A stretch of DNA of 64,000 nucleotides from Lachnospiraceae bacterium (GCA_022483465.1 JAKVNF010000001.1:992001-1056000); one strand, 5' to 3'. Positions 19,232 through 28,544 are shown, counted from the first letter of the stretch. Numbers and translations are program-made. The notes: a model not told the origin generated them from the sequence alone.

Positions 19232-20173
19232 TCAGTTTCCGATCACGTCCCGGCAGGCCACCGGGGCACGGTTCATCATGTTGATCCCGGTGACGATCAC
19301 CTTTCCGGAACCGCTCCCGGCCTCCACGACCTTGCCGTTTCCGATGTAGATGCCCACGTGGTCGATGTGGCCGTCCCTCTCCCAGTCATAGCAGCAGATG
19401 TCTCCGGGCTGGAGATTCCGCAGGGAGACCGCCCTGCCGGAGACCGCCTGGTAGTCGGTGTAGTGCAGGAGGGAGAGTCCCAGAGTGTCCCGGTAGACCA
19501 GGCGGATGAGTCCGGAGCAGTCCAGGCCGCCCGCCGACTCCCCGCCCCAGACATAGGGCGTTCCCACGAGGGAGAGTGCGTACTGCACCACCTCCTCCCG
19601 CTCCGCCTCGGTGTACGTCTCCTGGGCTTCCTCGCTGGAAGCGGCCTCGTCCTGGGATGCAGCGGATGCGGAGGCTGCGGTTTCCCCGGGCACATAGACC
19701 TCCTGGGCCGCGGGGAGCGTCACCTGCGTGTCATATTCCGGGTCCGTGTCATTGTCGGGTGTGGGATCGATGTCGTAGGTGTAGTAGGTGCCGTCTGCGG
19801 TGACCCCCTTGATGCAGGCGGCATCCACGCCGATCGTGCCGGTGAGGGCTCCTGTGGCGTCCACCACCTTTCCGTCCGGGGTGGCACCCCCTGCCACCAG
19901 CCGGCCGAAGCCGTCGAACAGGTAGCTCTTGCCGTTCTCGCTGACCCAGCCGTTCACCATGGCGCCGGAAGCGTCCGTGTGGTAGTAGTAGCCGTCCTGC
20001 AGCACCAGGGCATTCGCCTGGGTGGTGCCATCGTCATTCTGATAGATGAGTGCAGTCCCATTGGAGACAAAGCCCGCCGCGAAAACCGGCTGTCCCCCGG
20101 CGAGGGAGAGCATGGTGCCTGCGGTCAGGGCGACCAGGGCTCCGGCCGCGGAGAAGTGAAATGTCGTTGACAT
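19232..20173 (-). CDS. secreted NlpC/P60 peptidoglycan hydrolase with N-terminal wall-binding-like repeats
   Basis: 313 residues. A signal peptide (to about residue 33, VFAAG) is followed by repeats of the type YYYHTDASGAMVNGWV and SYLFDGFGRLVAGG. These resemble choline-binding/glucan-binding repeats that attach proteins to the wall. A Thr/Ala/Glu linker leads to the C40 domain: GTPYVWGGESAGGLDCSGLI (catalytic Cys near 216) and DHVGIYIG (catalytic His). It probably cleaves stem peptides in the wall. I start at 20173 since it gives the signal peptide; the site upstream (GGGGGCC) is weak. Its paralogue lies directly upstream. Confidence 0.88.
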   Translation of the reverse strand: MSTTFHFSAAGALVALTAGTMLSLAGGQPVFAAGFVSNGTALIYQNDDGTTQANALVLQDGYYYHTDASGAMVNGWVSENGKSYLFDGFGRLVAGGATPDGKVVDATGALTGTIGVDAACIKGVTADGTYYTYDIDPTPDNDTDPEYDTQVTLPAAQEVYVPGETAASASAASQDEAASSEEAQETYTEAEREEVVQYALSLVGTPYVWGGESAGGLDCSGLIRLVYRDTLGLSLLHYTDYQAVSGRAVSLRNLQPGDICCYDWERDGHIDHVGIYIGNGKVVEAGSGSGKVIVTGINMMNRAPVACRDVIGN

Positions 20174-20306
20174 GTTTGGCCCCCGAAATTTTGTGTTCGG
20201 GGAAAATGATAGTCGATTTTGACCAGGGCTGTCAATGGAGATTGACCGGTTCTGTGCAAAAAATGTCCGGTCTGCCGTGTGGATTTTTTCGCCTTTTCCG
20301 GGGCGC

Positions 20307-20335
20307 AGAAAAGCCTCTGCAAAGGCAGAGGCTTG
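20307..20335 (-). terminator. intrinsic terminator of the second NlpC/P60 gene
   Basis: Read leftward, AGCCTCTGC pairs with GCAGAGGCT with a TTTT-containing tail. Confidence 0.7.
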
Positions 20336-20369
20336 ATGCATCCTATGATATTCCCCTTTGCAGGCCCTC

Positions 20370-21212
20370 TCAGTCCGCGAACAGGCTCCTGCAGGTGACG
20401 GGGTTTTTGCCGTTCAGCTTTACGCTGGAGATCTTGACCACGTTGGAGCTGGAGCTCGCCTGGCAGATCTTGCCGCCGCCGATGTAGATCCCCACGTGTT
20501 CCACCGTGCCGTCGCCGTCCCAGTCGTAGCAGCAGATGTCGCCGGGCTGCAGGTTGGAAAAGGCCACTTTCCGCCCGAGCTTGGACTGGAGATCGGCGTC
20601 GTGCAGAAGGGGATCCTGCAGAGCCGCCCAGTAGGCGTACACCACAAGGCCGGAGCAGTCCACGCCGTCCGCATCCTGGCCGCCCCAGACGTAGGGCTTG
20701 CCCACCAGGGACTGGGCCGCTGCCACCACCAGGGGGCGCCCGGTTGCCCCGTTGAGCTGCTCCGTCGCGGCGTCGAGCTCCACCATCTCGTCGTCCCACC
20801 AGGTTTCCTTCGGCCCGATGTAGAAGTCAATGACGCTGCCCCAGTCCTCCGCATAGGCGATCTGGGAGGGATCGACGCCGATCGTCGCAACACACTGGCC
20901 CAGCTCGTTGACGACATATCCGTCCACCGTGGCGCCGTCGGCCAGGAGGCGTCCCTGCTCATCAAACAGGTAGTTGGCGCCGTTTAAGGGAACCCACCCC
21001 GTCTGCAGGGAGCCGTCCGCCCCCGCCGCATAGGTGTAACCCTGAAAGGGCACCAGTGCATTCGTGATCAGGTTTCCCGCATCGTCATAGGCGTAGAGCT
21101 TGTCCCCCTGCTGCTGCCAGGTGGCCGCCTGCGCCTGCATCGGCGCTGCCGCCGCCGTGATGCCAAACACGATACCCGCAAGGGCCCCGACGATTCCCAT
21201 TCTTTTTCTCAT
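20370..21212 (-). CDS. secreted NlpC/P60 hydrolase, paralogue of the neighbouring gene
   Basis: 280 residues. A signal peptide ends near AQAA (residue 30). The wall-binding-like repeats YAYDDAGNLITNAL and NYLFDEQGRLLADG come next, then the C40 domain with KPYVWGGQDADGVDCSGLVV (catalytic Cys) and VEHVGIYIG (catalytic His). The domain order and many residues match the gene at 19232, so the two arose by duplication. Both carry the unusual LQPGDICCYDW segment with a Cys pair. Separate terminators suggest independent transcription. Confidence 0.88.
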   Translation of the reverse strand: MRKRMGIVGALAGIVFGITAAAAPMQAQAATWQQQGDKLYAYDDAGNLITNALVPFQGYTYAAGADGSLQTGWVPLNGANYLFDEQGRLLADGATVDGYVVNELGQCVATIGVDPSQIAYAEDWGSVIDFYIGPKETWWDDEMVELDAATEQLNGATGRPLVVAAAQSLVGKPYVWGGQDADGVDCSGLVVYAYWAALQDPLLHDADLQSKLGRKVAFSNLQPGDICCYDWDGDGTVEHVGIYIGGGKICQASSSSNVVKISSVKLNGKNPVTCRSLFAD

Positions 21213-21331
21213 CCTGCCACTCCCTCACTTCCTTGGGCTGCTCTTTTGCAGCCATCCTGCACAACATACACCGCAAAAAGTGACCATGTCAACGCATTTT
21301 GGGGCAGCCGGCGCGCGGGCGTCTTTCCAGC

Positions 21332-21378
21332 AAAAAAGGCACGGGCCGCACCTCCAAATAGGGGTGTGACCCATGCCT
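21332..21378 (-). terminator. intrinsic terminator of fluC
   Basis: Read leftward, GGCATGGG pairs with CCCGTGCC and is followed by T6. Confidence 0.6.
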
Positions 21379-21387
21379 TGCCGGCGT

Positions 21388-21750
21388 TTATGAGACGAGC
21401 TTTTCCGCGGCAAAGACCGCCAGAACGCCCACCGCCATGGAGAGCAGCGCGTAAGCAAGTGCCACGCCTCCCTTTCCCCGGGCCAGAAGCTGGTCGGTCT
21501 CCAGGGCGAAGGAGGAGAAGGTGGTGAAGCCGCCGCAGATGCCCACCTTGAGAAACAGGACGAGCCGCGGGCTCACCGCATTCTTTGCGGAGAGCGCCGC
21601 CACCAGACCGATGACAAAGGAGCCGATGATGTTGATGCAGAAGGTCTTGACCGGGAATCCGCTCTGGGGCTCCACCGGGAGAAGACCAATGAGATACCGG
21701 CACATGGCGCCCAGTGCGCCGCCTGCGCCGACAACGATACAATTGAGCAT
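21388..21750 (-). CDS. fluC: fluoride channel FluC/CrcB
   Basis: 120 residues with four membrane helices. Signature GGALGAMCRYLIG at the start, NIIGSFVIG (the conserved Asn) and GGFTTFSSF (the Phe/Thr lining) are intact. The protein exports fluoride as a dual-topology dimer, so one gene suffices. I saw no crcB-motif fluoride riboswitch in the short upstream region. The gene is monocistronic, with a terminator downstream. Confidence 0.93.
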   Translation of the reverse strand: MLNCIVVGAGGALGAMCRYLIGLLPVEPQSGFPVKTFCINIIGSFVIGLVAALSAKNAVSPRLVLFLKVGICGGFTTFSSFALETDQLLARGKGGVALAYALLSMAVGVLAVFAAEKLVS

Positions 21751-21824
21751 GGCAGTACCTCCCGAATGTCCGTCTTGCAGTATAGCAGATCCGGCCCGGG
21801 AGGGTCACCCGGTATTTTCCGGGC

Positions 21825-22094
21825 TTATGCCGACTCTGGTCCCCTTCCCCGGTTGTAGTCGCACTTTTGGCACTGCAGCAGGGTGTTCTCATTCGCCTCC
21901 CGGATCAGCTCCTTGCGCGTCGCCCCCAGGACCGCATCGGAGATGTTGACCATCTCCTTGCGGATGCTGCTGTAGCGCAGCACCTTCCTCTCATGCAGCA
22001 CGCAGATCACGCGGGACTTCCACTTCCCGCCAAAGAGCTCCATGCCGTATACCAGTGGACAGCGGTTGTCCTTCTCGGTCTTTCTCTGATATAC
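21825..22094 (-). pseudogene. HxlR-family regulator remnant
   Basis: In one frame the segment reads NRCPLVYGMELFGGKWKSRV and then RKVLRYSSIRKEMVNISDAV, the start and recognition helix of an HxlR winged-helix repressor. The recognisable protein lacks an in-frame ATG, GTG or TTG before the conserved Cys: GTA sits where the start should be, after GGAGAGGAG. The C-terminal half of the usual domain is missing, ending in a short unrelated CQKC tail. It lies directly downstream of the flavin-binding gene, a common pair, and both are damaged. Starting at the internal ATG (22043) would delete the Cys. Confidence 0.6.
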
Positions 22095-22122
22095 CCCGGT
22101 CTCCTCTCCGCCGTGTAAAGTC

Positions 22123-22519
22123 TCAAAGCACTTTCCTGTTGTCCTTGCCAGGTATGGTCACGATGACCTTCTCCGGCGTGATGAGCAGAGCTCCCTTTGC
22201 GGTGACTGCGCCGCCGAACATCTGCTCCACAATGGCCTTGAACTGGTCCACGATCGCACCCTCGCTGACGCAGGACGCGGTTCCCTTGACCTGGTATCCC
22301 TCCAGGGTCTTGGCATCATAGACCGAGATCGCGATCTTTCCGCCGTTTGCCTTGAGGTTCTTCAGGGTTGTCTCCAGGAACGCATCACCGACGGCCAGCT
22401 TCCCGTCCGCAGTCGCCTGCTTGAAGGCAACCGGCACCACGTTCGGCTCACCAGCCGCACAGGTTGCCAGATCCCACATCGAACTCTCCAATTACCCTTA
22501 CCACATTTTCATTCAGCAT
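22123..22519 (-). pseudogene. pyridoxamine 5'-phosphate oxidase-like flavoprotein, frameshifted near the start
   Basis: From the ATG at 22519 the frame reads MLNENVVRVIGE, then the homologous sequence continues one frame over as MWDLATCAAGEPNVVPVAFK to the stop. One extra T in GAGTTCG near 22475 would explain it. The rest matches small FMN-binding split-barrel proteins of about 130 residues (FLETTLKNLKANGGKIAISV). A shortened protein could still be made from TTG at 22491. An IS1595 element begins about 100 bases upstream, which may have removed its promoter. Confidence 0.6.
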
Positions 22520-22649
22520 GATAATTATCTTCTACTTGTTTGTGCTGTTTGCTGTTCTTTGCTGCTTGCGCTGCAAAGAATAAGCCAGATAGGAGGCTTT
22601 GGGAAGATATCAGGAAAGGCGTTAGTAAGAAAACGGGTTGATAAGCAAT

Positions 22650-23905
22650 GGCGTTAGTAAAGAACCGGGTTGATGGGTTCCATACCACAACCTCCATGGT
22701 GAACTCTCGACTCGATAATGTCTGATGAAGATATAGAATCCCCATTTGGAGCTCTTTTCTTCTCTGCATAATGCCTATCTTGTTATTTATAGTCACATGC
22801 TCGGCAAGTAGGTGTATGCTTTTAGGCAATCTAGGTGATACTTTGTTACATGATGCAACACAGCACGGATAGAAGTGTACCCAGCTCGAGCTCAAAGTGA
22901 GGGATTAGTGGTCTCATGCTAGGCGATCGCTTATCAACCCGTTTCTTAACTAACGCCTAAGCAATGGCGTTAGTAAAGAACCGGGTTGATGGGTTCCATA
23001 CCACAACCTCCATGGTGAACTCTCGACGCGATAATGTCTGATGAAGATATAGAATCCCCATTTGGAGCTCTTTTCTTCTCTGCATAATGCCTATCTTGTT
23101 ATTTATAGTCACATGCTCGGCAAGTAGGTGTATGCTTTTAGGCAATCTAGGTGATACTTTGTTACATGATGCAACACAGCACGGATAGAAGTGTACCCAG
23201 CTCGAGCTCAAAGTGAGGGATTAGTGGTCTCATGCTAGGCGATCGCTTATCAACCCGTTTCTTAACTAACGCCTAAGCAATGGCGTTAGTAAAGAACCGG
23301 GTTGATGGGTTCCATACCACAACCTCCATGGTGAACTCTCGACTCGATAATGTCTGATGAAGATATAGAATCCCCATTTGGAGCTCTTTTCTTCTCTGCA
23401 TAATGCCTATCTTGTTATTTATAGTCACATGCTCGGCAAGTAGGTGTATGCTTTTAGGCAATCTAGGTGATACTTTGTTACATGATGCAACACAGCACGG
23501 ATAGAAGTGTACCCAGCTCGAGCTCAAAGTGAGGGATTAGTGGTCTCATGCTAGGCGATCGCTTATCAACCCGTTTCTTAACTAACGCCTAAGCAATGGC
23601 GTTAGTAAAGAACCGGGTTGATGGGTTCCATACCACAACCTCCATGGTGAACTCTCGACGCGATAATGTCTGATGAAGATATAGAATCCCCATTTGGAGC
23701 TCTTTTCTTCTCTGCATAATGCCTATCTTGTTATTTATAGTCACATGCTCGGCAAGTAGGTGTATGCTTTTAGGCAATCTAGGTGATACTTTGTTACATG
23801 ATGCAACACAGCACGGATAGAAGTGTACCCAGCTCGAGCTCAAAGTGAGGGATTAGTGGTCTCATGCTAGGCGATCGCTTATCAACCCGTTTCTTAACTA
23901 ACGCC
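22650..23905. repeat. tandem array of four 308-bp MITEs separated by TAAGCAAT
   Basis: Units are 22650-22957, 22966-23273, 23282-23589 and 23598-23905, each followed by the 8-base TAAGCAAT. Each unit has IS1595-like terminal inverted repeats (GGCGTTAGTAAAGAACCGGG and TTCTTAACTAACGCC) but no transposase, so it is a non-autonomous derivative. TAAGCAAT is also the sequence at the equivalent position of the uninterrupted IS copy, so it is the target duplication. Units 1 and 3 read GACTCG where units 2 and 4 read GACGCG. An 84-residue open frame in each unit is unlikely to be a gene. Confidence 0.92.
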
Positions 23906-23931
23906 TAAGCAATAAGTGCATCTTGTAGTCA

Positions 23932-24960
23932 TCAAATTGCAAGCAGATTGAGCTCCTTAACATCTCCATAATGGTGTACCTTCTTGGGATTCCTGGATGC
24001 AAAGAGAGCGTCCGCAAGTTCCCCAATCGTGGTCCTCTGCCTGTACGCTGCCCGGAATACGAGGTTGTAACGGTTCAAATACTTGGTAGCCACGCCGCGA
24101 TATTCGATATAGCGGTGCTTGATAAAGGAGTGAAGGTTGTTCACAGTGTTCAGATTGAAGAAACTTGCCGACTCCTTCTTCACATTCATGACCGTGATTC
24201 CCAGGATCTTGCCCAGTCTTGGATACACATTCATGCCGTCCGTCAGGAAAAGTGTTCCCTTCTGGACATGACCAGTATAGATATCAACAACATCCGCACT
24301 GGAAGGCCTTGCCCGGTTCTCGGATTTCACGATCAGATCGCCAGTCTTGCGCTGTACTGCGGTGCAGATACAGATCTGCTCGTCTGAAAGGCCGCGTTTG
24401 GATGCGGGAGTGCCACGCTTGCGGGGCTTTCGACTGGCATCAGGGCCAAATTTCGTACCTTTTTTGGACTCCGGAACGTAGGTTTCATCCGCTTCCACGA
24501 CATCTTCCACCGTGGCTGGCTGCTCCACCTGCATGTCCTCGAGAGCAAGCATGATCTTATGCCGCATGAAGAACAGACTGCTATGGCTGATCTTGCATCC
24601 ATGGCTGGCAAGTGACTTGACCGTCTTATCCAGAGAGGTCCCCCTGAGCGTCTCTTCCAGAACCTTGGTCCAGATCTCAGTACCAAAGTGTGAGCCTGAG
24701 AGCAAAGTGTTGCTCGTTGTAACAAATGACGTTCCACATTGCCTGCAGATGTATGCCTGTTTTCCATGTTTGTGTCCATTCCTAACAACATGAGCATTGG
24801 AATGGCAGATCGGACAATCCAAACGGGGAGCAATCATCTTCTTCGGAGAAGAGGTTGCACTCTCATGGGAGAAGCCCTCCATGAGCTTGTTAACAAGAAG
24901 AATCAGGTCGTCCCTGGAAAGATCTCTGGCTTCGGTCAGTATGCGCTCAATGCAGCTCAT
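23932..24960 (-). CDS. IS1595-family (ISXO2-like) transposase, copy 1
   Basis: 342 residues. It has an N-terminal zinc ribbon CPICHSNAH...CRQCGTSF, then a helical linker and a DDE-type core. That core contains VEADETYV (first Asp), LTDGMNVY (second Asp) and NNLHSFIK with YRGVATKYLNRYNLVF. This matches the ISXO2/IS1595 transposase domain. The start codon lies inside a hairpin whose loop is the ribosome binding site. It differs from copy 2 at a handful of residues, for example HRYIEY against RRYTEY. It appears intact and could mobilise the MITEs. Confidence 0.92.
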   Translation of the reverse strand: MSCIERILTEARDLSRDDLILLVNKLMEGFSHESATSSPKKMIAPRLDCPICHSNAHVVRNGHKHGKQAYICRQCGTSFVTTSNTLLSGSHFGTEIWTKVLEETLRGTSLDKTVKSLASHGCKISHSSLFFMRHKIMLALEDMQVEQPATVEDVVEADETYVPESKKGTKFGPDASRKPRKRGTPASKRGLSDEQICICTAVQRKTGDLIVKSENRARPSSADVVDIYTGHVQKGTLFLTDGMNVYPRLGKILGITVMNVKKESASFFNLNTVNNLHSFIKHRYIEYRGVATKYLNRYNLVFRAAYRQRTTIGELADALFASRNPKKVHHYGDVKELNLLAI

Positions 24961-25104
24961 AGTCTTGCCCTCCTGGCAAGACTATTGTAGTTCAAGTTAG
25001 AGAAGGCCGTTGTACAGCAGAATGTACAAAACGGCATATTTTATACTTCTGCTAAAATGCTTTGGAGCTTATCAACCCGTTTTCTTACTAACGCCTCAGG
25101 AAAT

Positions 25105-26157
25105 TCATGAGTCACTCATAAATTTAGGAGTACTCTCCTGCAGGTCCAGTATGGCCCCCTCGTGAAAGGCAAGGAGGCGCTTTCGCAGAGCGTCCGGCTC
25201 CCGGACCCGGAGCGTTCCGCCCTCAAACTTTCGAAAGTAGAAGAACAGCTGCTCCTCGGAGCAGGAAAACACAAGCCAACGGATGCCGTCTTTCTCCTCG
25301 ATGGCATCGGGCTTTGGCCTTCCCTGGTAGACCCGAAGGTAGGCATCCTGACCCTTGGGGGTGAGGCCGATGACAGACTTCTGCTTGCCCCGGATCACGT
25401 ACTGGGCGCCCCGCCTTGTCATCTCCTCCAGATCCCGCCGCACCGGTGCGGTCAGGGTCATCCGGGCAGCGCTCTTTCGAAGCCCCTGGAGGCGGTTCAG
25501 GCGGTAGGTCACCGCCTGATCCTTTCCGGTCCGCCTGTCCTGCTCCATGCAAAGGAGGTAGTTGTACATCTCATCCTGACCCACAAAGACGCCGTACGGC
25601 AGGACCGTGTGGGTTTTGTCCGGCTTCCAGCTTGTGGAAAAGCTGACGCACTGCTTCTTTTGGACCGCGTCCTCCAAGAGACCGTACTCCTCCCGGAACA
25701 CGATCCGCTCCCTTTCATGAAGGGGCTTTTGGCTGTAGGAGCAAAGGAGCTGACACAGATACCCGGAGAGGGAGTCCTCCAAAGGGAGGTTCTCGCGGAT
25801 TTCCTGCAGGATCCCCCCGGTGTCGACTGTCGGCTTGAGGGAATACTTTTTGGAGGGCGCATCCCTGCGCGGCGCCTCGGCTGCGCCGCGCAGGGAAAGG
25901 AGGAGTCGGTTTGCCGCTTCCTCCTGCTGGTTCTTTTTGGGAAGGTAGTCCGCGAGGACTTGGACCGCCGCCTCATACTGGATTCGGCACTCCTCCGCGT
26001 AGGTCCGGTAGTATCCCGCAAGGACTCTGGAGAGGAACCGGTTTCGGTTGATGGTCTCCCGGTCCTTCTTCAGGATCTCAAAGCGCATTGCATCCTCATC
26101 GAGAAGGGCTCCCGTCCCCTCCGGCAGATAGATGTTGATCTTCTCCTGATAAGCCAT
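25105..26157 (-). CDS. WYL-like protein without HTH, function unknown
   Basis: 350 residues. The N-terminus (MAYQEKINIYLPEGTGALLD) is short and not a recognisable helix-turn-helix. The middle (CVSFSTSWKPDKTHTVLPYGVFVGQDEMYNYLLCM, then YRLNRLQGLR) has the layout of a WYL ligand-binding domain. The end resembles a WYL C-terminal extension. Such proteins usually act as nucleotide-responsive regulators. The start at 26157 follows CAGGAGGCACGG. The IS1595 copy begins 10 bases after its stop. Confidence 0.55.
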   Translation of the reverse strand: MAYQEKINIYLPEGTGALLDEDAMRFEILKKDRETINRNRFLSRVLAGYYRTYAEECRIQYEAAVQVLADYLPKKNQQEEAANRLLLSLRGAAEAPRRDAPSKKYSLKPTVDTGGILQEIRENLPLEDSLSGYLCQLLCSYSQKPLHERERIVFREEYGLLEDAVQKKQCVSFSTSWKPDKTHTVLPYGVFVGQDEMYNYLLCMEQDRRTGKDQAVTYRLNRLQGLRKSAARMTLTAPVRRDLEEMTRRGAQYVIRGKQKSVIGLTPKGQDAYLRVYQGRPKPDAIEEKDGIRWLVFSCSEEQLFFYFRKFEGGTLRVREPDALRKRLLAFHEGAILDLQESTPKFMSDS

Positions 26158-26367
26158 CCGTGCCTCCTGCATCTTTCCTGTGATGACCCCCAAAAAGGGG
26201 TCGCAAATATCAGTCTAATATCGGTATAGCACAGGTTATCAGGCATGGAAAGGGGTTGGATTTTTGTTTGGATCTGCCAATTTTTCGCACCCCGCTTCCC
26301 CGGTATACTGGATGCTGTTCCGATGAGAAAGAGACCGTTCTCCCGCAGGGGAGGGAAAGGAGCACAG

Positions 26368-26889
26368 ATGACAACCTGCACTTCTGCCGAGGCAGCCAAG
26401 ATTCTGCGCCGGCTTCAGGGGGAGAAGTCCGCCCTGGAAGAGCGCGAGAACATTCAGAAGAGCTACGTCTCTTCCCTGGATCCCCAGGACATGGAGATGG
26501 CGCGTCCCGATTACGACTATGCGGCCACGCAGCGAAAGCTCCGGGACTTGGAGGCAAAGATCCGGAAGGTGAAGCACGCGATCAGCGTCTTCAACCTGAA
26601 CACCACCGTGCCGGGCACGGACATGACCATTGACCAAGTGCTGGTGTATCTGCCCCAGCTCTCCGCCCGGGTGGAAAAGCTTGGGAACATGAGCCGGCGC
26701 CTCGCGAGGGAGCGCGTAGACGGCCTGGAGCGGAGCTTTTCCGGGCAGCACCTGGTGGAGTACCGCTTTGCCAACTACGACCCGGAGCAGGTCATGGCGG
26801 ACTGGAAAAGCGCCGAGGAGGAGCTCTCCATGGTGCAGACTGGTCTGGACCGGGTGAACAGCACCGCGACCCTCACGATCCCCGATTAA
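26368..26889 (+). CDS. coiled-coil protein of unknown function
   Basis: 173 residues. I chose the ATG at 26368, preceded by AAAGGAGCACAG. The sequence is largely helical, with two heptad-rich stretches (AKILRRLQGEKSALEERENI and RKLRDLEAKIRKVKHAIS). A central segment NTTVPGTDMTIDQVLVYLPQ and a conserved-looking tail YRFANYDPEQVMADW follow. It resembles DIP1984-type small proteins but I am not certain. No membrane segment or signal peptide is present. It is divergent from the WYL-like gene. Confidence 0.6.
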   Translation: MTTCTSAEAAKILRRLQGEKSALEERENIQKSYVSSLDPQDMEMARPDYDYAATQRKLRDLEAKIRKVKHAISVFNLNTTVPGTDMTIDQVLVYLPQLSARVEKLGNMSRRLARERVDGLERSFSGQHLVEYRFANYDPEQVMADWKSAEEELSMVQTGLDRVNSTATLTIPD

Positions 26890-27112
26890 GATTGTTGACT
26901 TCTCCGGACAGGAAAGGCGAATACCACCGCAGCTGCGGGTCGAAGTGGAAGGTCTCCAGGTTTTCCGTTATTTCCCTGTTTTCCATTGTGTGGCCTGTTG
27001 CAAAGTGAAAAGCCAAGAGTTGGTGCCGCCTGAGCACGATTGAAACTTCCCTGTCAAAAGCAGAGCAGGCCCTGTGCCTGCCGCAGCCCGCTGCACGGTT
27101 CGAAGGGCTGAA

Positions 27113-27156
27113 AAAGCCGCAGCGCGGTCCGGTTTTCCGGTCCGCCTGCGGCTTCT
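27113..27156. terminator. intrinsic terminator hairpin
   Basis: AAGCCGCA at 27114-27121 pairs with TGCGGCTT at 27147-27154, with an inner GG/CC stem and A and T runs outside. The remaining bases 26890-27112 show no gene. Confidence 0.6.
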
Positions 27157-27187
27157 TTCGTGTCAGAATATCCTATTTGCTGTCGCC

Positions 27188-27825
27188 TCAGCAGGACTCT
27201 GCCGGGGGCACATCGATCTCCAGGTCGGTGAGCGGGAAGGTGCAGCAGGCGTGGACATCGCCATAGGTGTGATCTGCCTGCCGCCTGTGCTCCATGGCCT
27301 TCGGGGCAAACACCTCCCCGGAGAGGAGCCTCGTGCGGCAGTCCCCGCACTCTCCGCTCCGGCAGCGGGAGGGCGCCGCAATGCCGTTTCGCTCCAGGGA
27401 CTGCAGGATCGAGTCCTTTGTCTTCGCCGAGATGGCCCTCACCTGATCCCGGATGTGCACCGTGAGCTTACCCTCTTCCGGGCCGGGGTGCTGCCCCATC
27501 ACGACAGCCTGTGCCTGCGTCGCCTTCTTTCCGAGTGCAAGGAGCGCTGCCACCGCCGGGCGGCAGCCCGGAACTGCCTGCTCCATCGCGTCACAGAAGG
27601 CTTCCTCCCCGGTGGGCAGCACCAGGTCAATCTCCCGCGGGACCAGCAGGCGAAACAGCCGGTCCTCCCGCTGCCGTCCACCTGGTTGATGCCGTACCCG
27701 GCAAAGATCTTCCACACCGTGCCGGGCTGATCTGCATCTCCCAGGTTGCAGAGCTCGTGCAGGGCGGTCTCAAACTCAAAGTGCCTCCGCACAAAGCTCG
27801 TCGCACTGCCACCGGGAGCTGGGGG
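27188..27825 (-). pseudogene. remnant of an FAD-dependent oxidoreductase fused to a [2Fe-2S] domain
   Basis: The upstream part reads PGGSATSFVRRHFEFETALH and then IFAGYGINQVD, matching phytoene-dehydrogenase-like flavoproteins just after their FAD-binding site. The frame then shifts to RQREDRLFRLLVPREIDLVL and continues to a C-terminal ferredoxin-like domain with CRSGECGDC and a final Cys. The FAD-binding N-terminus is absent because the LysR remnant begins immediately beyond 27830. So the gene has lost its start and has at least one frameshift. Confidence 0.5.
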
Positions 27826-27842
27826 TTCCCCTCTTTGCCCGC

Positions 27843-28467
27843 GTGCAGATAACCCTGAAAACCATCCCGGCGCAGCCCCTTGTCATCGCGGTCTGCCCCG
27901 GGATCAGGCAGGCCCTCGGCCTGCAGTTCTTTGCCTCCTTCCAGCAGGCGCACCCGGACTGCCGGCTCGACCTTCGCTTTGCAAACGACCTGGACTGCGA
28001 GGCGCTCTTTGGGGAGGGAAAGGCAGACGCCGCCTGCCTGCGGGGGGCTAGAGATCGTCCGCTCGAGGCTCGTCGCCGTGGTGCGGCGGGATCACCTCTT
28101 TGCCAAGAAGCAGGCGCTTTCCCTCTCCGAGCTCTCCGGCATGACGGTCTTTATCCCCGACAAGACCCACGAGATGACAAGGATGTTTCAGAAGAATTAC
28201 CCGAAGCTCTTTGCCACGCGCAACCTCTCCTACTCCTCCAACGAGTACGAGGACTTCTGCCAGCTTTCGCGCTACCTCGACGGCGTGGCCCTGACCTTCC
28301 GGTTTCTCTGCGGATCGCTCCCGCAGGACCTTGTCACCGTGCCCGTCCGGGATGAGAGCTGCGTGAGCCTTCGCTTCTGCATGCCGTAGGAGGGCCGGGA
28401 CAAGAGGCTCGCCCTGTTCTGGGAGGCGCTCAAGCAGGACGGAATCCGCCCCGAAAACTTTCTCTGA
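27843..28467 (+). pseudogene. LysR-family regulator remnant (effector domain only)
   Basis: The frame at 27843 reads LKTIPAQPLVIAVCPGIRQA and continues to about 28045. A six-G run then shifts the homologous sequence to another frame (SRLVAVVRRDHLFAKKQALS), and an in-frame TAG interrupts near 28387 before the last 26 codons. This is the periplasmic-binding-like effector domain of a LysR regulator; the N-terminal helix-turn-helix is missing. Its truncated start abuts the truncated oxidoreductase, so one deletion probably removed both 5' ends. Confidence 0.6.
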
Positions 28468-28483
28468 GATCTGCCGGCACGCA

Positions 28484-28521
28484 AAAATCCCGTCCCCTCT
28501 ATTTTGAGAAGAGACGGGATT
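28484..28521. terminator. bidirectional intrinsic terminator
   Basis: AATCCCGTC pairs with GACGGGATT across a 19-base loop that contains further CCTCT/AGAG pairing. It lies between the LysR remnant and convergent lrgB. Confidence 0.7.
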
Positions 28522-28544
28522 ACATTTCTCAGTTGATTTCCGGA

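Larger units (their letters stand above)
22618..25095 (-). mobile_element. IS1595-family element, copy 1, carrying a MITE array
   Basis: The ends are inverted repeats starting GGCGTTAGTAAGAAAACGGG (22618) and their complement ending at 25095. The 8 bases TCAGGAAA flank both sides exactly, a target duplication of the size made by IS1595 elements. Subtracting the 4 x 316-bp MITE insertion leaves 1214 bp, identical to the length of copy 2 at 31369-32582. The element sits between the flavoprotein remnant and a WYL-like gene. Confidence 0.9.

Noticed and set aside
21751-21824. Fluoride riboswitch upstream of fluC
   Set aside because: The conserved crcB motif was not found in the 74 bases upstream.
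22957-23843. Conserved 84-residue gene repeated in each MITE unit
   Set aside because: It runs through the inverted repeat, has no convincing ribosome site or domain, and its repetition follows from the DNA repeat.
22650-23905. CRISPR or other short-repeat array
   Set aside because: The repeat is 308 bp with terminal inverted repeats and an invariant 8-base spacer equal to the target duplication; it is a MITE array.
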